Source: a virus
IMG/VR virus record: IMGVR_UViG_3300004806_000087
Location: 1 to 25,977 of that record
Direction: 5' to 3' (one strand)
DNA length: 25,977 nucleotides
Of this stretch, positions 1 through 6,290 are shown piece by piece. Under the pieces are notes generated by a model that searched no databases, was not told the DNA's origin, and saw only the letters and a list, made by a program, of their open reading frames with translations. The position numbers were made by a program, and so were the translations under genes. Within the stretch, counting starts at the first letter, position 1, and every line of letters begins with the position of its first letter.

Positions 1-416
1 GAGCAACTTACGGATTAGATGATGTTTATTTTAGATACAACGGCGACACAGGAAATAACTACACTAATCATGGATTTTATGGTGATGGCGGTAGCGCAAC
101 AGCTTTTGCCCCCTATGGAACAACCACTGGACCGTATCTAGGTGGTGCTTTAGGCACCACAACAGGTAACAATTTTGGTGCAGTTATCCTAGACATTCTT
201 GATTACACAAATTACAGCAAAAACAGAACCATTAGGGCTTTTGGTGGACAAGATACAAACGGCACTATTTCTGGTTACGGTGGACGTATACACTTATCTT
301 CTGGTCTTTGGATGAATACAACTAACCCAATCAACAGCATTACTATAGTTGGTGTCTCTGGAAACTTTACTCAGTATACACAAGCTGCTTTATATGGGAT
401 TAAGGCGGCCAGCTAA
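1..416 (+). CDS. Adhesin-like virion protein, 3' part (N-terminal module type)
   Basis: The reading frame is open from base 3 to the TAA at 414-416; the start lies before the window. The visible 137 residues are rich in Gly, Thr, Asn and Tyr, as in phage fibre beta-structure. The C-terminus ends in ALYGIKAAS. The next two genes carry the same motif (IYGIKAAD, TLYGIGSG) at residue 163-170, where their N-terminal beta-module stops and a glycine-rich region begins. This protein therefore seems to be the same module without the glycine-rich extension. It joins the next gene by a TAATG overlap, so the two are probably translated together. Role in host or surface binding is inferred from family resemblance; catalytic residues are not seen. 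Confidence 0.6.
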   Translation, partial: ATYGLDDVYFRYNGDTGNNYTNHGFYGDGGSATAFAPYGTTTGPYLGGALGTTTGNNFGAVILDILDYTNYSKNRTIRAFGGQDTNGTISGYGGRIHLSSGLWMNTTNPINSITIVGVSGNFTQYTQAALYGIKAAS

Positions 417-1801
417 TGGCTAATATTGGCGCATCTACCTATAACTTTATTGCACAGCAGACTACGGGAAGTTCGGTTGCAGCTATAACTTTTAACAATA
501 TACCTCAAAACTACACCGATTTAGTAGTGGTATTAAATGGAACACTTTCTTCAACAGGAAGAATTGACATTCAGCTTGGTAACGGAAGTATTGACGCAGG
601 CTCGAACTATTCAAATACAGAATTAAATGGTAATGGCTCTGCAGCTAACAGCTACCGATATCCCAACACTACAACTATGCAGGGTGCGTTTGACTCTTAC
701 GCTACGGGAACTGGACAGGTAGCTGCTCAGTGGCACGTTATGAATTACTCTGCTACTACCATGTATAAGTCCGTACTGAGTAAAGCGGCTTCCGCAAGTA
801 ACGGAGTTAACACATCTGTTGGAATGTGGAGAAGCTTTAATCCAGTAAACGTTTTATCTATTGTCCCTACATCTAACTTTTCTTCAGGTGTTACGGCAAC
901 TATCTATGGAATTAAGGCCGCAGATGTAACCTCTATTATTCCTACAAAAGCGTTTGGTGGGGACCAGATTGTTACAGACGGAACGTATACCTACCATGTC
1001 TTTAAGAACTCTGGAGTGTTTAACACCTCGTCTGCTGTAACTGCGGATGTGCTTGTTATTGCAGGAGGTGGCGCTGGTTCAGGTGGCGGTGGTGGTGCAG
1101 GTGGTTTTAGAACTGCTTTATCCCAATCTCTTACAGCCTCAACTTCATACGCTGTAACTGTTGGTGCTGGTGGACCTGGTCAAAATAACCAGGGCTATAC
1201 CGGTGGTGGACAAGGTGGTAATTCTTCACTTGGCTCTGTACTTGCTTCTACGGGTGGTGGACAGGGTGGCTACGTAAACAATAACAGTGCTACAGCTGGT
1301 GGTTCTGGAGGTGGAGCGGGTGGTGGTTCTGTAGGCTCTTACGGAGGCGGTGCGGGTAACGCTGGTTCATATTCTCCAGTAGAAGGCTACGCTGGTGGCG
1401 GAAATACAGCTACAAGCCCTTATCCAGCAGGTGGTGGAGGTGGAGCTGCTGTTGCTGGCGGTAACGGAACTGGTAGCCAATCGGGTGCTGGTGGAGCTGG
1501 TACATACTCTACGCTTAGTGACTCAGTTGGAGCTTTAGTAAACCTAGGTGTTTTGTCTTCCTCTCATTACTACTTTGCTGGCGGTGGTGGTGGCGGTGCG
1601 TCTAACCAAGGAGCCGCAGCAGGTGCAGGAGGATTAGGCGGAGGAGGAGTAGGAGCTAATGCTGGTAGCTCATCTTTTGTACCGTCTTCTTCAGGTCTAT
1701 ACAACACAGGTTCTGGTGGTGGCGGCAACATGATTACCAACGTCACTGCGTTTGGCGGTAATGGCGGCTCAGGCTTAGTAGTAGTGAGGTACGCATCCTA
1801 A
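416..1801 (+). CDS. Glycine-rich phage adhesin/fibre protein
   Basis: A 461-residue protein in two parts. Residues 1-170 form a beta-rich module carrying ITFNNIPQNYTDL, a motif seen in many environmental phage fibre-type proteins, and ending in IYGIKAAD. A short bridge (YTYHVFKNSGVF, then VLVIAGGG) leads into a glycine-rich domain at about 216-455 with runs of Gly broken by Ala, Ser, Asn and aromatics. Such domains can pack as polyglycine-II helices, as in the gp38 adhesin tip of T4-like phage S16, and their loops contact receptors. The last residues, SGLVVVRYAS, match the usual closing strand of this domain. The gene overlaps both neighbours by one base. Tail-tip versus capsid-surface location cannot be told from sequence; the neighbours are neck and decoration genes rather than baseplate genes. 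Confidence 0.75.
   Translation: MANIGASTYNFIAQQTTGSSVAAITFNNIPQNYTDLVVVLNGTLSSTGRIDIQLGNGSIDAGSNYSNTELNGNGSAANSYRYPNTTTMQGAFDSYATGTGQVAAQWHVMNYSATTMYKSVLSKAASASNGVNTSVGMWRSFNPVNVLSIVPTSNFSSGVTATIYGIKAADVTSIIPTKAFGGDQIVTDGTYTYHVFKNSGVFNTSSAVTADVLVIAGGGAGSGGGGGAGGFRTALSQSLTASTSYAVTVGAGGPGQNNQGYTGGGQGGNSSLGSVLASTGGGQGGYVNNNSATAGGSGGGAGGGSVGSYGGGAGNAGSYSPVEGYAGGGNTATSPYPAGGGGGAAVAGGNGTGSQSGAGGAGTYSTLSDSVGALVNLGVLSSSHYYFAGGGGGGASNQGAAAGAGGLGGGGVGANAGSSSFVPSSSGLYNTGSGGGGNMITNVTAFGGNGGSGLVVVRYAS
1061..1780 (+). repeat. Low-complexity GGN-rich coding tract (first adhesin)
   Basis: Irregular runs of GGT/GGC/GGA codons encode the glycine-rich adhesin domain. Repeat units vary in length and spacing, so this is protein-level low complexity, not a regular satellite. 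It resembles the tract at 2428-3140 and could support recombination between the two genes. Confidence 0.7.
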
Positions 1802-3168
1802 TGGCTAAAACATACTCTGCTATTCAGACTATTGTATGTGCTGGCGGCGAAACATCAATTACGTTTAATAATATCCCTCAAAACTATACAGATTTAAAGA
1901 TTGTTACGTCGGCTCGTTCTACCTCACAAAATGGAACTACTACTTGGGCAGACGTTCAACTGCGGCCAACTAATTCCACAACTGGTCTGAGCTCTAAATC
2001 TGTATACGGACAAGGTTCAGGCGCGTACTCTAATGTTGACACAAATCCAACAGGTGGGTTTGCTGCTGGTTCTACTGCAACAACAAACACGTTTTCAAAT
2101 GTTGAAATTTATATTCCAAATTATACGTCATCAAATAACAAAAGTTGGTCAGTTGATGCGGTTACTGAAAACAATGGGTCAGTAGCAATTGCTTGGTTGG
2201 GCGCAAATCTTTGGGCTAACACATCGGCAATAACAAGTTTAGTTATTGCTCCAATTCAAGGTTCCTTTGTTCAATACTCTACCTTTACTCTTTACGGAAT
2301 TGGTTCAGGAGCTAAAGCAACTGGCGGGACTGTAGTGGGCGCGGGTAACTATATTTATCATACCTTTACTTCTTCGGGAACTTTTCAACCTACCGAGCAA
2401 ATTAAGAATGCAGAAGTGCTTGTAGTGGCGGGTGGTGCGTCAGCTGGTTGGGATACGGCAGCGGGTGCTGGTGCTGGAGGTGTTCTTTGGGCACCAAATC
2501 AAACATTTAGCGCAGGAACTGGCTATACCTGCACAGTGGGTGGTGGCGGGGCAAAGCTAAGCGGAGCTGGTACTGGAAATAACGGAAGTAACTCTAGTTT
2601 TAACGGTGGACCTATAGCTTTATCTGCAATTGGTGGCGGAGCATCTGCAACCAACGGCGCTGCTGGAGTAAGCGGCGGTTCTGGCGGCGGAGGTGGATTC
2701 AACGCAACTTCCGCAGGTTCGGCCCTTCAAACTTCTTCAGGTGGCGGGTACGGATATGGGAACGCTGGGGGAACAGCAACAAACCCAGGAGGCTATCCAA
2801 CTGGTGGTGGAGGTGGAGCAGGCGCCGCTGGCGGAAATTCATCTGGAAACACTGCTGGTTCTGGTGGAGTCGGTACTTCTTTGTTCTCTGCTTGGCATTA
2901 CGCAACTCAAACAGGAGTTAACGTTGGCGGCACCTATTACATTGCTGGTGGCGGTGGCGGTGGAGCTTATGGCGGAGGAGGTGGTGTGGCTGGTGCAGGT
3001 GGATACGGCGGCGGCGGCGCTGGAACTGCGGCACCTATTGGAACATCTGGAGGAAATGCGTTAACTAACTCTGGCGGCGGTGGCGGCGGAGGAGCAGGCG
3101 GCGGAAGCTCTACTGGTGGTGGTTCGGGCGGTTCTGGATTACTAATCATTCGTTACCCAGTTAACTAA
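1801..3168 (+). CDS. Glycine-rich phage adhesin/fibre protein, second paralogue
   Basis: A 455-residue paralogue of the gene before it. The N-terminal module (residues 1-168) has the same ITFNNIPQNYTDL motif and closes with TLYGIGSG at nearly the same residue as its neighbour. It then passes through YHTFTSSGTF and VLVVAGG into a glycine-rich domain (about 210-445) with very long Gly runs, ending SGLLIIRYPVN. Between the shared motifs the N-terminal modules have diverged strongly, and the glycine-rich loops differ in sequence, as expected for receptor-contact variation. The start overlaps the previous stop by one base. A good Shine-Dalgarno (AAGGAGG) after the stop belongs to the next gene. 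Receptor binding is inferred; the family assignment is well supported by sequence. Confidence 0.75.
   Translation: MAKTYSAIQTIVCAGGETSITFNNIPQNYTDLKIVTSARSTSQNGTTTWADVQLRPTNSTTGLSSKSVYGQGSGAYSNVDTNPTGGFAAGSTATTNTFSNVEIYIPNYTSSNNKSWSVDAVTENNGSVAIAWLGANLWANTSAITSLVIAPIQGSFVQYSTFTLYGIGSGAKATGGTVVGAGNYIYHTFTSSGTFQPTEQIKNAEVLVVAGGASAGWDTAAGAGAGGVLWAPNQTFSAGTGYTCTVGGGGAKLSGAGTGNNGSNSSFNGGPIALSAIGGGASATNGAAGVSGGSGGGGGFNATSAGSALQTSSGGGYGYGNAGGTATNPGGYPTGGGGGAGAAGGNSSGNTAGSGGVGTSLFSAWHYATQTGVNVGGTYYIAGGGGGGAYGGGGGVAGAGGYGGGGAGTAAPIGTSGGNALTNSGGGGGGGAGGGSSTGGGSGGSGLLIIRYPVN
2428..3140 (+). repeat. Low-complexity GGN-rich coding tract (second adhesin)
   Basis: A second GGN-rich tract encodes the glycine-rich domain of the 1801-3168 adhesin. 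Its reverse strand reads as an open proline-rich frame, which is a composition artefact. Confidence 0.7.
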
Positions 3169-3177
3169 GGAGGCATC

Positions 3178-3708
3178 ATGCGCGGATATACGCAAGGCGG
3201 TCGGTTTGATTCCGACTTTGAAACAAATGACATCCTAGCTGGTGTTAACTCTGAGCTTAGAAACCCAGTTGGTACCCACGCCCAATGGTGGTTCTTTGAT
3301 GCCGTCAATACAACTGTAGACCCAATCTACGATGTTGGCGATAACATATCTGTATCTGGCGGCGGCCGTAAGTGGACTGGCCCATACCCTATTCCTGTAG
3401 TCCGCGCAGTTATTGCTCAGGGCTCAGCTAAGACATCTGAGGCTGGTTTCTATAAGGCCGATGAGCTTCACTTAACTTTAAACATTGACGACCTCAATGC
3501 AATTGACCCTGGCTTTGAGTCAGCTATTCAAAACATTGGCTCTCAAGATAAAAGCCGCGTAGTATGGAAAGGTCAAGTTTACCGCCCATACCTCACTCAG
3601 CAACGCGGCATTGTTACAGAGCGCTATACTTTACTTGCTATTGATTGTATTCAGGTCATGCCAGAAGAAATGGTTAATGACCCTCAATTTGCACAGTACG
3701 CCAACTAA
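3178..3708 (+). CDS. Putative head-closure (neck) protein
   Basis: A 176-residue protein preceded by a strong TAAGGAGG site. The predicted fold is mostly beta. The C-terminal half (KADELHLTLNIDDLNAIDP, then VVWKGQVYRP, then YTLLAIDCIQVMPEE) reads like the small head-closure or head-completion proteins that sit on the portal and accept the tail. The later genes fit: a gp10-like neck protein and a tail-terminator-like protein lie at 5299-6259, just before the sheath. This assignment rests on pattern and order, with no diagnostic motif. Adhesin genes end 9 bases upstream, and decoration-like genes follow 8 bases downstream. The alternative is another minor virion protein. Confidence 0.45.
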   Translation: MRGYTQGGRFDSDFETNDILAGVNSELRNPVGTHAQWWFFDAVNTTVDPIYDVGDNISVSGGGRKWTGPYPIPVVRAVIAQGSAKTSEAGFYKADELHLTLNIDDLNAIDPGFESAIQNIGSQDKSRVVWKGQVYRPYLTQQRGIVTERYTLLAIDCIQVMPEEMVNDPQFAQYAN

Positions 3709-3716
3709 GGAGACCC

Positions 3717-4028
3717 ATGGCACTATCTCATGCAACAGTTGCACTTAACAGTTCAACAGCTGTTGACTTAAACGCAAACGCAATAATTACAGACCCAGTA
3801 ACTGGTGAAAAAAATTACACTTGGCAGTCAGCCACCGTATACGTTGAAAACGTAGACACCGCTGCTACCGTATATCTTGGCGCCTCTGGAGTTACCTCTT
3901 CAAACTATGGTATCTCTTTAGTACCAGGGGCTTCTGTTTCAATTGACCTCCTCGGAGGAAATGAAAATGTGTGGGCAATCTCAAGCGGCTCTTCTAACGT
4001 AGCGGTATTGTTGGTGACAACAGCATGA
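3717..4028 (+). CDS. Small beta-sandwich virion protein, decoration-like
   Basis: A 103-residue protein with a clear AAGGAGA ribosome site. It has no cysteine and no charged catalytic-looking cluster. Alternating hydrophobic strands (SATVYVENVDTAATVYLGAS, then LVPGASVSIDLLGG, then VWAISSG and VAVLLVTTA) fit a compact beta-sandwich like those of phage capsid decoration or head-fibre-anchor proteins. Its stop overlaps the next start as ATGA (4025-4028), so the two are likely made together. Structural role is inferred from fold pattern and position among virion genes; it could also be a fibre accessory protein. Confidence 0.45.
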   Translation: MALSHATVALNSSTAVDLNANAIITDPVTGEKNYTWQSATVYVENVDTAATVYLGASGVTSSNYGISLVPGASVSIDLLGGNENVWAISSGSSNVAVLLVTTA

Positions 4029-4519
4029 GCGTAAAGAAATCATTATCTCCCGCAGCTATTCTTTACTACGGTAACTTTGCTAGAAGTACAAGCCAAGCTA
4101 GTGGTGGGACCACCTCAGATAACTTAATTACTTGGGATACAACAAACTTAACTAAAGGAATGGCTCTTGGTTCAGATACTAGCAAGATTGTTTTTGCTGT
4201 ACCTGGCACCTACAACCTTAACTTTTTAGGTCAGTTTAACTTTACTGGTGGAACAAGTGACTACCACATTACTTGTTGGTTTTCTAAAAACGGTGTTCAG
4301 GTTCCGTCTTCTGCTTTTACCTTTACTACAGCTAGTGCTCAGAATTCACAAGTATTAGCAAATATTGAAGCCCCTATTTCAATTGTTGCTGGGGACTATA
4401 TCCAATTTCACTGGTGGTCTGGTGCATCGGGGATGTCACTAATTGCTACTGCAGCTGGTACAAACCCAACTCGCCCAGCATCTCCATCAGCTAACTTAAC
4501 CATCTATAACGTCGGATAA
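4025..4519 (+). CDS. C1q/TNF-like jelly-roll virion protein
   Basis: A 164-residue protein resembling the C1q-like trimeric jelly-roll domain. An early ILYYGNFARST segment is followed by IVFAVPGTYNLNFLGQFNFT, a pattern typical of the central C1q strands (a PGxY turn then aromatic strand), and IVAGDYIQFHWWSG, the usual late strand with an aromatic cluster. Phages use this fold in capsid decoration and at receptor-binding fibre tips. The gene is coupled to the preceding beta-sandwich gene by ATGA and to the next tiny gene by TAATG. The trimer and surface location are inferred from the fold; the ligand cannot be guessed. Confidence 0.55.
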   Translation: MSVKKSLSPAAILYYGNFARSTSQASGGTTSDNLITWDTTNLTKGMALGSDTSKIVFAVPGTYNLNFLGQFNFTGGTSDYHITCWFSKNGVQVPSSAFTFTTASAQNSQVLANIEAPISIVAGDYIQFHWWSGASGMSLIATAAGTNPTRPASPSANLTIYNVG

Positions 4520-4671
4520 TGCCATTTAAGTCTAGACAGCAAGAAAAGTGGATGCGGGCGACCCATCCACAGATGGCCCAGCAATGGGAAGAGCACACCC
4601 CCAAGGGCGAGAAGTTGCCCAAGAAAGTAGGTAAAAAAGATGGAAGCAAAAAAGGCAGCAAAAAAGCCTAA
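4519..4671 (+). CDS. Small basic phage protein of the MPFKS...HTPKG type
   Basis: A 50-residue gene starting at the ATG of a TAATG overlap (4517-4521) and ending with TAA at 4669-4671. It begins MPFKSRQQEKWMRATHPQMA, followed by QQWEEHTPKGEKLPKK. I recognise this as a widespread tiny phage protein with an N-terminal amphipathic helix and a conserved HTPKG(x)KLP tail, of unknown function. Twelve of 50 residues are Lys. It overlaps the next gene by 32 bases, in another frame. Its small size would cause many gene callers to miss it. Likely minor virion or DNA-associated protein, by composition and by location among structural genes only. Confidence 0.7.
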   Translation: MPFKSRQQEKWMRATHPQMAQQWEEHTPKGEKLPKKVGKKDGSKKGSKKA

Positions 4672-4825
4672 GCTGGGCTCAGGCAAGCGCTTTGAAAAGG
4701 TTGAGGCTGAGGCTAAGAAATCTGGCGCTAAGAACCCTGCCGCTGTAGCGGCTGCGGCTGGTATCCTTAAGTACGGCAAGAAAAAGATGACCAAGATGGC
4801 CGTTAAAGGAAAGAAGGACAAGTAA
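4640..4825 (+). CDS. Small lysine-rich phage protein (KLGSGKRF...KYGKKK type)
   Basis: A 61-residue protein, 19 of them Lys. The core (KLGSGKRFEKVEAEAKKSG, then KNPAAVAAAAGILKYGKKKM) belongs to a recurrent family of tiny phage proteins with a GSGxRF start and a helical Ala-rich segment before a KYGKKK motif. The function of that family is not known to me. The start lies inside the preceding gene (32-base overlap) with only a weak ribosome site, so translation probably depends on coupling. It joins the next gene by a TAATG overlap at 4825. Its charge suggests binding to DNA or a negatively charged virion surface; this is inference. Confidence 0.7.
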   Translation: MEAKKAAKKPKLGSGKRFEKVEAEAKKSGAKNPAAVAAAAGILKYGKKKMTKMAVKGKKDK

Positions 4826-5049
4826 TGTGCATGTCATGCGGTTGCGGTAAGAAAAAGGGCGAAGCTGGATACGGCAAGGGTAAGTCTGCCGATAAGAAGC
4901 AAGACGCCAAAGTCATGAAGGGCATGTCCCCAAAGCAAAAGGCAGCTTTTGAAAAGGCTGACAAGAAGATGGATAAGAAGAAGCCATCTGCTAAGGAAGA
5001 CGCCAAGATGGACAAGGCTTTGGCCAAGAAGGTCAAGAAGTCCAAGTAA
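4825..5049 (+). CDS. Small lysine-rich protein with N-terminal MCxxCGCG motif
   Basis: A 74-residue protein that opens MCMSCGCGKKK: four Cys within the first eight residues (2, 5, 7 plus the Gly-framed CGCG), then a highly charged, disordered-looking or helical tail of Lys, Asp and Ala with 25 Lys in all and a basic end (AKKVKKSK). The Cys knot could bind a metal ion such as zinc, though with three cysteines (2, 5, 7) a further ligand would be needed. Similar tiny MCxSCGCG proteins occur in many phages without known function. It is the last gene before the terminator at 5064-5090. The tail composition resembles histone H1-like tails; DNA binding is speculation. Confidence 0.65.
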   Translation: MCMSCGCGKKKGEAGYGKGKSADKKQDAKVMKGMSPKQKAAFEKADKKMDKKKPSAKEDAKMDKALAKKVKKSK

Positions 5050-5063
5050 AGAAGTAAACGCTT

Positions 5064-5090
5064 AGGCCGCCTACGGGCGGCCTTTGCTTT
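5064..5090 (+). terminator. Rho-independent terminator with C(UACG)G tetraloop
   Basis: An 8-bp perfect stem, AGGCCGCC (5064-5071) with GGCGGCCT (5076-5083), closes on a TACG loop. C(UACG)G is a member of the very stable UNCG tetraloop class. A T-rich run (TTTGCTTTAT) follows. It lies 14 bases after the stop of the lysine-rich gene cluster and marks the end of a transcription segment. Confidence 0.85.
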
Positions 5091-5102
5091 ATCCTTATAT
5101 TA

Positions 5103-5119
5103 GTTCCCATGCGGGGAAC
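5103..5119. promoter_or_regulatory. Inverted repeat in leader, possible operator or hairpin
   Basis: GTTCCC (5103-5108) and GGGAAC (5114-5119) form perfect 6-bp arms around ATGCG, 20 bases after the terminator and in the longest gene-free stretch of the window (5050-5165). It could be a protein-binding site or an RNA hairpin at the start of the tail transcript. No convincing -35/-10 pair was found beside it, only weak matches such as TATATT at 5096 and TATGTT at 5140. Confidence 0.3.
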
Positions 5120-5147
5120 AAAGTTTCACCCTTGCGAAGTATGTTGC

Positions 5148-5159
5148 CTCCTAAAGGAG
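5148..5159 (+). promoter_or_regulatory. CTCC/GGAG hairpin over the ribosome binding site
   Basis: CTCC at 5148-5151 can pair with GGAG at 5156-5159 (loop TAAA). GGAG is the Shine-Dalgarno of the 5166 gene, six bases before its ATG. The stem is only 4 bp, so it is weak alone. The layout GCCTCC...AAAGGAG recurs at 19774-19792 before the other gene that follows a true intergenic gap. Confidence 0.3.
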
Positions 5160-5165
5160 ATACCA

Positions 5166-5318
5166 ATGGCCGACCGTAAAATAGATAAGCCCTCAGACAC
5201 TGAGTTTGCTAAAGCTATTGTACAAAACGTCCCTGACGTAGACCCATCTATGCTCAACTCGCAAGGAGAAACGTACTACACAGCAACGGTGTTTAAGCGT
5301 GTTATCAAGAAAAAATAA
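5166..5318 (+). CDS. Small protein of unknown function, first gene of the tail segment
   Basis: A 50-residue protein, MADRKIDKPSDTEFAKAIVQ then NVPDVDPSMLNSQGETYYTA and a basic end VFKRVIKKK. I chose the ATG at 5166 because AAAGGAGA sits at the right distance upstream; the same frame is open to an ATG at 5109, but that one has no ribosome site and falls in the loop of an inverted repeat. I do not recognise a family. It is acidic in the middle and basic at both ends, with no membrane segment. It overlaps the next gene by 20 bases in another frame, and is the first gene after the terminator at 5064-5090. Confidence 0.6.
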   Translation: MADRKIDKPSDTEFAKAIVQNVPDVDPSMLNSQGETYYTATVFKRVIKKK

Positions 5319-5637
5319 CATAGACACGCTGGCTAAAAAAACATCAGCCGACTTAGTACCTCTACTTACAGAGGAACTCCATAGTATTGCCAACGCTTCA
5401 GGCTGGCCTAAAGACATAGTTGTTGCTTTAGGGGTAGAGGTTGATGAGTTCTACAACCTAGAAGTTACTTATCCTCCAGAGCTTAAGTCTCAAATTGAAG
5501 ACCTAGAGTACGGAGCTGAATTTGGCCTGCCTAACGCGGCAATCCGCCCATTCTTACTCCGTTCGAGCTCAACTATTGAGCGTGTTGTTGAAAGAGACGC
5601 CGTACTTACAATGATAGCGGGGGTGTTCAATGGGTAA
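5299..5637 (+). CDS. Putative neck/tail-completion protein (HK97 gp10-like)
   Basis: A 112-residue protein that begins with GTG at 5299 inside the end of the previous gene. The middle has alternating helices, and the segment LEYGAEFGLPNAAIRPFLLR has the YG...P...RPFL pattern typical of HK97 gp10-like neck proteins, followed by a final helix. These proteins form a ring between head closure and tail terminator. The next gene looks like a tail terminator, which supports this. No strong ribosome site precedes the GTG, so translational coupling is likely. It overlaps the next gene by 8 bases. Assignment is by motif pattern and synteny, not by a diagnostic residue. Confidence 0.5.
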   Translation: MLSRKNNIDTLAKKTSADLVPLLTEELHSIANASGWPKDIVVALGVEVDEFYNLEVTYPPELKSQIEDLEYGAEFGLPNAAIRPFLLRSSSTIERVVERDAVLTMIAGVFNG

Positions 5638-6259
5638 CCCATTTATCGTAGCCGAGGACTTGGCTATTAAAACTCTTTTGGCTGGCATCACAGTATCTGA
5701 TGATAAGAACGCAACCCGACCAGTTAAGACTTGGTTTGGGTATCCTGATATTGAAATCCGTGACCAGGCTTTCCCTTTTATTACTATTGACCTTATCGAC
5801 ATCATGCCTGGCAACGACCGCCAAACATACGGCATCCTAACAGACGATGACTACCAAGGCACTATCGCACCCGCCTCTGGAATCTCGTACCAATACGTAA
5901 CCCCTGTGGCATATGACCTTGTTTACCAGGTCACTTCGTACTGTCGTCATCCGCGCCATGACCGTGCGCTTATGTACCAGCTACTAAATAAGTTTCCATC
6001 AAAGTACGGCTACCTAACAGTGCCTAACGAACTGGGTACGGAAAACAGTATCCGTTCTATGTTCCTTGATGGATTTGTAAAAAGAGACGCAGTTACTGGC
6101 GAGACTGGTGACCGTCGTCTTCTTAGAAATGTGCTTACTGTTCGAGTGCTAAGTCAAATGACCCCAGCACAGGCAGCTACTGCCTACAAGAATGTGGAGC
6201 ACGTTTCTATCAACACTACTACATCGTCCATCCCGTCTGGCTACCAACCGCTTCCCTAA
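5630..6259 (+). CDS. Putative tail terminator protein
   Basis: A 209-residue alpha/beta protein directly before the sheath gene, where contractile phages usually encode the tail terminator. The segment QAFPFITIDLIDIMPGNDRQ followed by VAYDLVYQVTSYCRHPRHDR and MYQLLNKFP fits the terminator pattern of a conserved FPxIxV strand, then a strand with long hydrophobic side chains and a helix that packs on the ring. The terminator caps the tube and sheath and joins the tail to the neck. Start is the ATG overlapping the previous gene by 8 bases. A Ser/Thr-rich tail follows residue 190. A sheath-stabilising neck protein (T4 gp3 or gp15 role) is the main alternative. Confidence 0.5.
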   Translation: MGNPFIVAEDLAIKTLLAGITVSDDKNATRPVKTWFGYPDIEIRDQAFPFITIDLIDIMPGNDRQTYGILTDDDYQGTIAPASGISYQYVTPVAYDLVYQVTSYCRHPRHDRALMYQLLNKFPSKYGYLTVPNELGTENSIRSMFLDGFVKRDAVTGETGDRRLLRNVLTVRVLSQMTPAQAATAYKNVEHVSINTTTSSIPSGYQPLP

Positions 6260-6270
6260 TCGTAAACTAC
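6256..6270 (+). repeat. 15-base intergenic element, copy 1
   Basis: CTAATCGTAAACTAC begins at the stop codon region of the terminator gene and lies 20 bases before the sheath start. The copy at 8522-8536 differs at one base (CTAATCATAAACTAC). The two copies bracket the sheath-tube gene pair. The TAAACTA core is somewhat like a T4 late-promoter -10 box, but this is not established. Confidence 0.4.
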
Positions 6271-6290
6271 GTCTATAAGGAGACTATATA

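Noticed and set aside
1061-3140. Regular repeats resembling a CRISPR or satellite array
   Set aside because: Unit lengths and spacing are irregular and the repetition follows glycine codons in frame.
2967-3149. Reverse-strand proline-rich ORF, and the + strand ORF at 2693-3064
   Set aside because: Both are by-products of GGN codon repetition in the adhesin gene; no ribosome sites and no plausible protein composition.
4633-4666. Three A AAA AAG-like heptamers in the overlap of the first two lysine-rich genes, resembling -1 frameshift sites
   Set aside because: In the upstream frame the runs are read AAA AAA G, not A AAA AAG, and a -1 shift would not enter the downstream frame; the downstream gene has its own ATG. 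They reflect Lys codons.
4504-5045. Reverse-strand Phe/Leu/Ala-rich ORFs opposite the lysine-rich genes
   Set aside because: Hydrophobic composition arises from the complement of Lys codons (AAG gives CTT); the forward frames match known small phage families.
5091-5145. Promoter for the tail segment using TATATT (5096) or TATGTT (5140)
   Set aside because: No acceptable -35 at 16-18 bases upstream of either; the first would need one within the terminator stem.
5109-5165. N-terminal extension of the 50-residue protein to an ATG at 5109 (adds 19 residues with a CEVCC stretch)
   Set aside because: No ribosome site before 5109, the ATG lies in the loop of an inverted repeat, and a strong AAAGGAGA is correctly spaced for the ATG at 5166.
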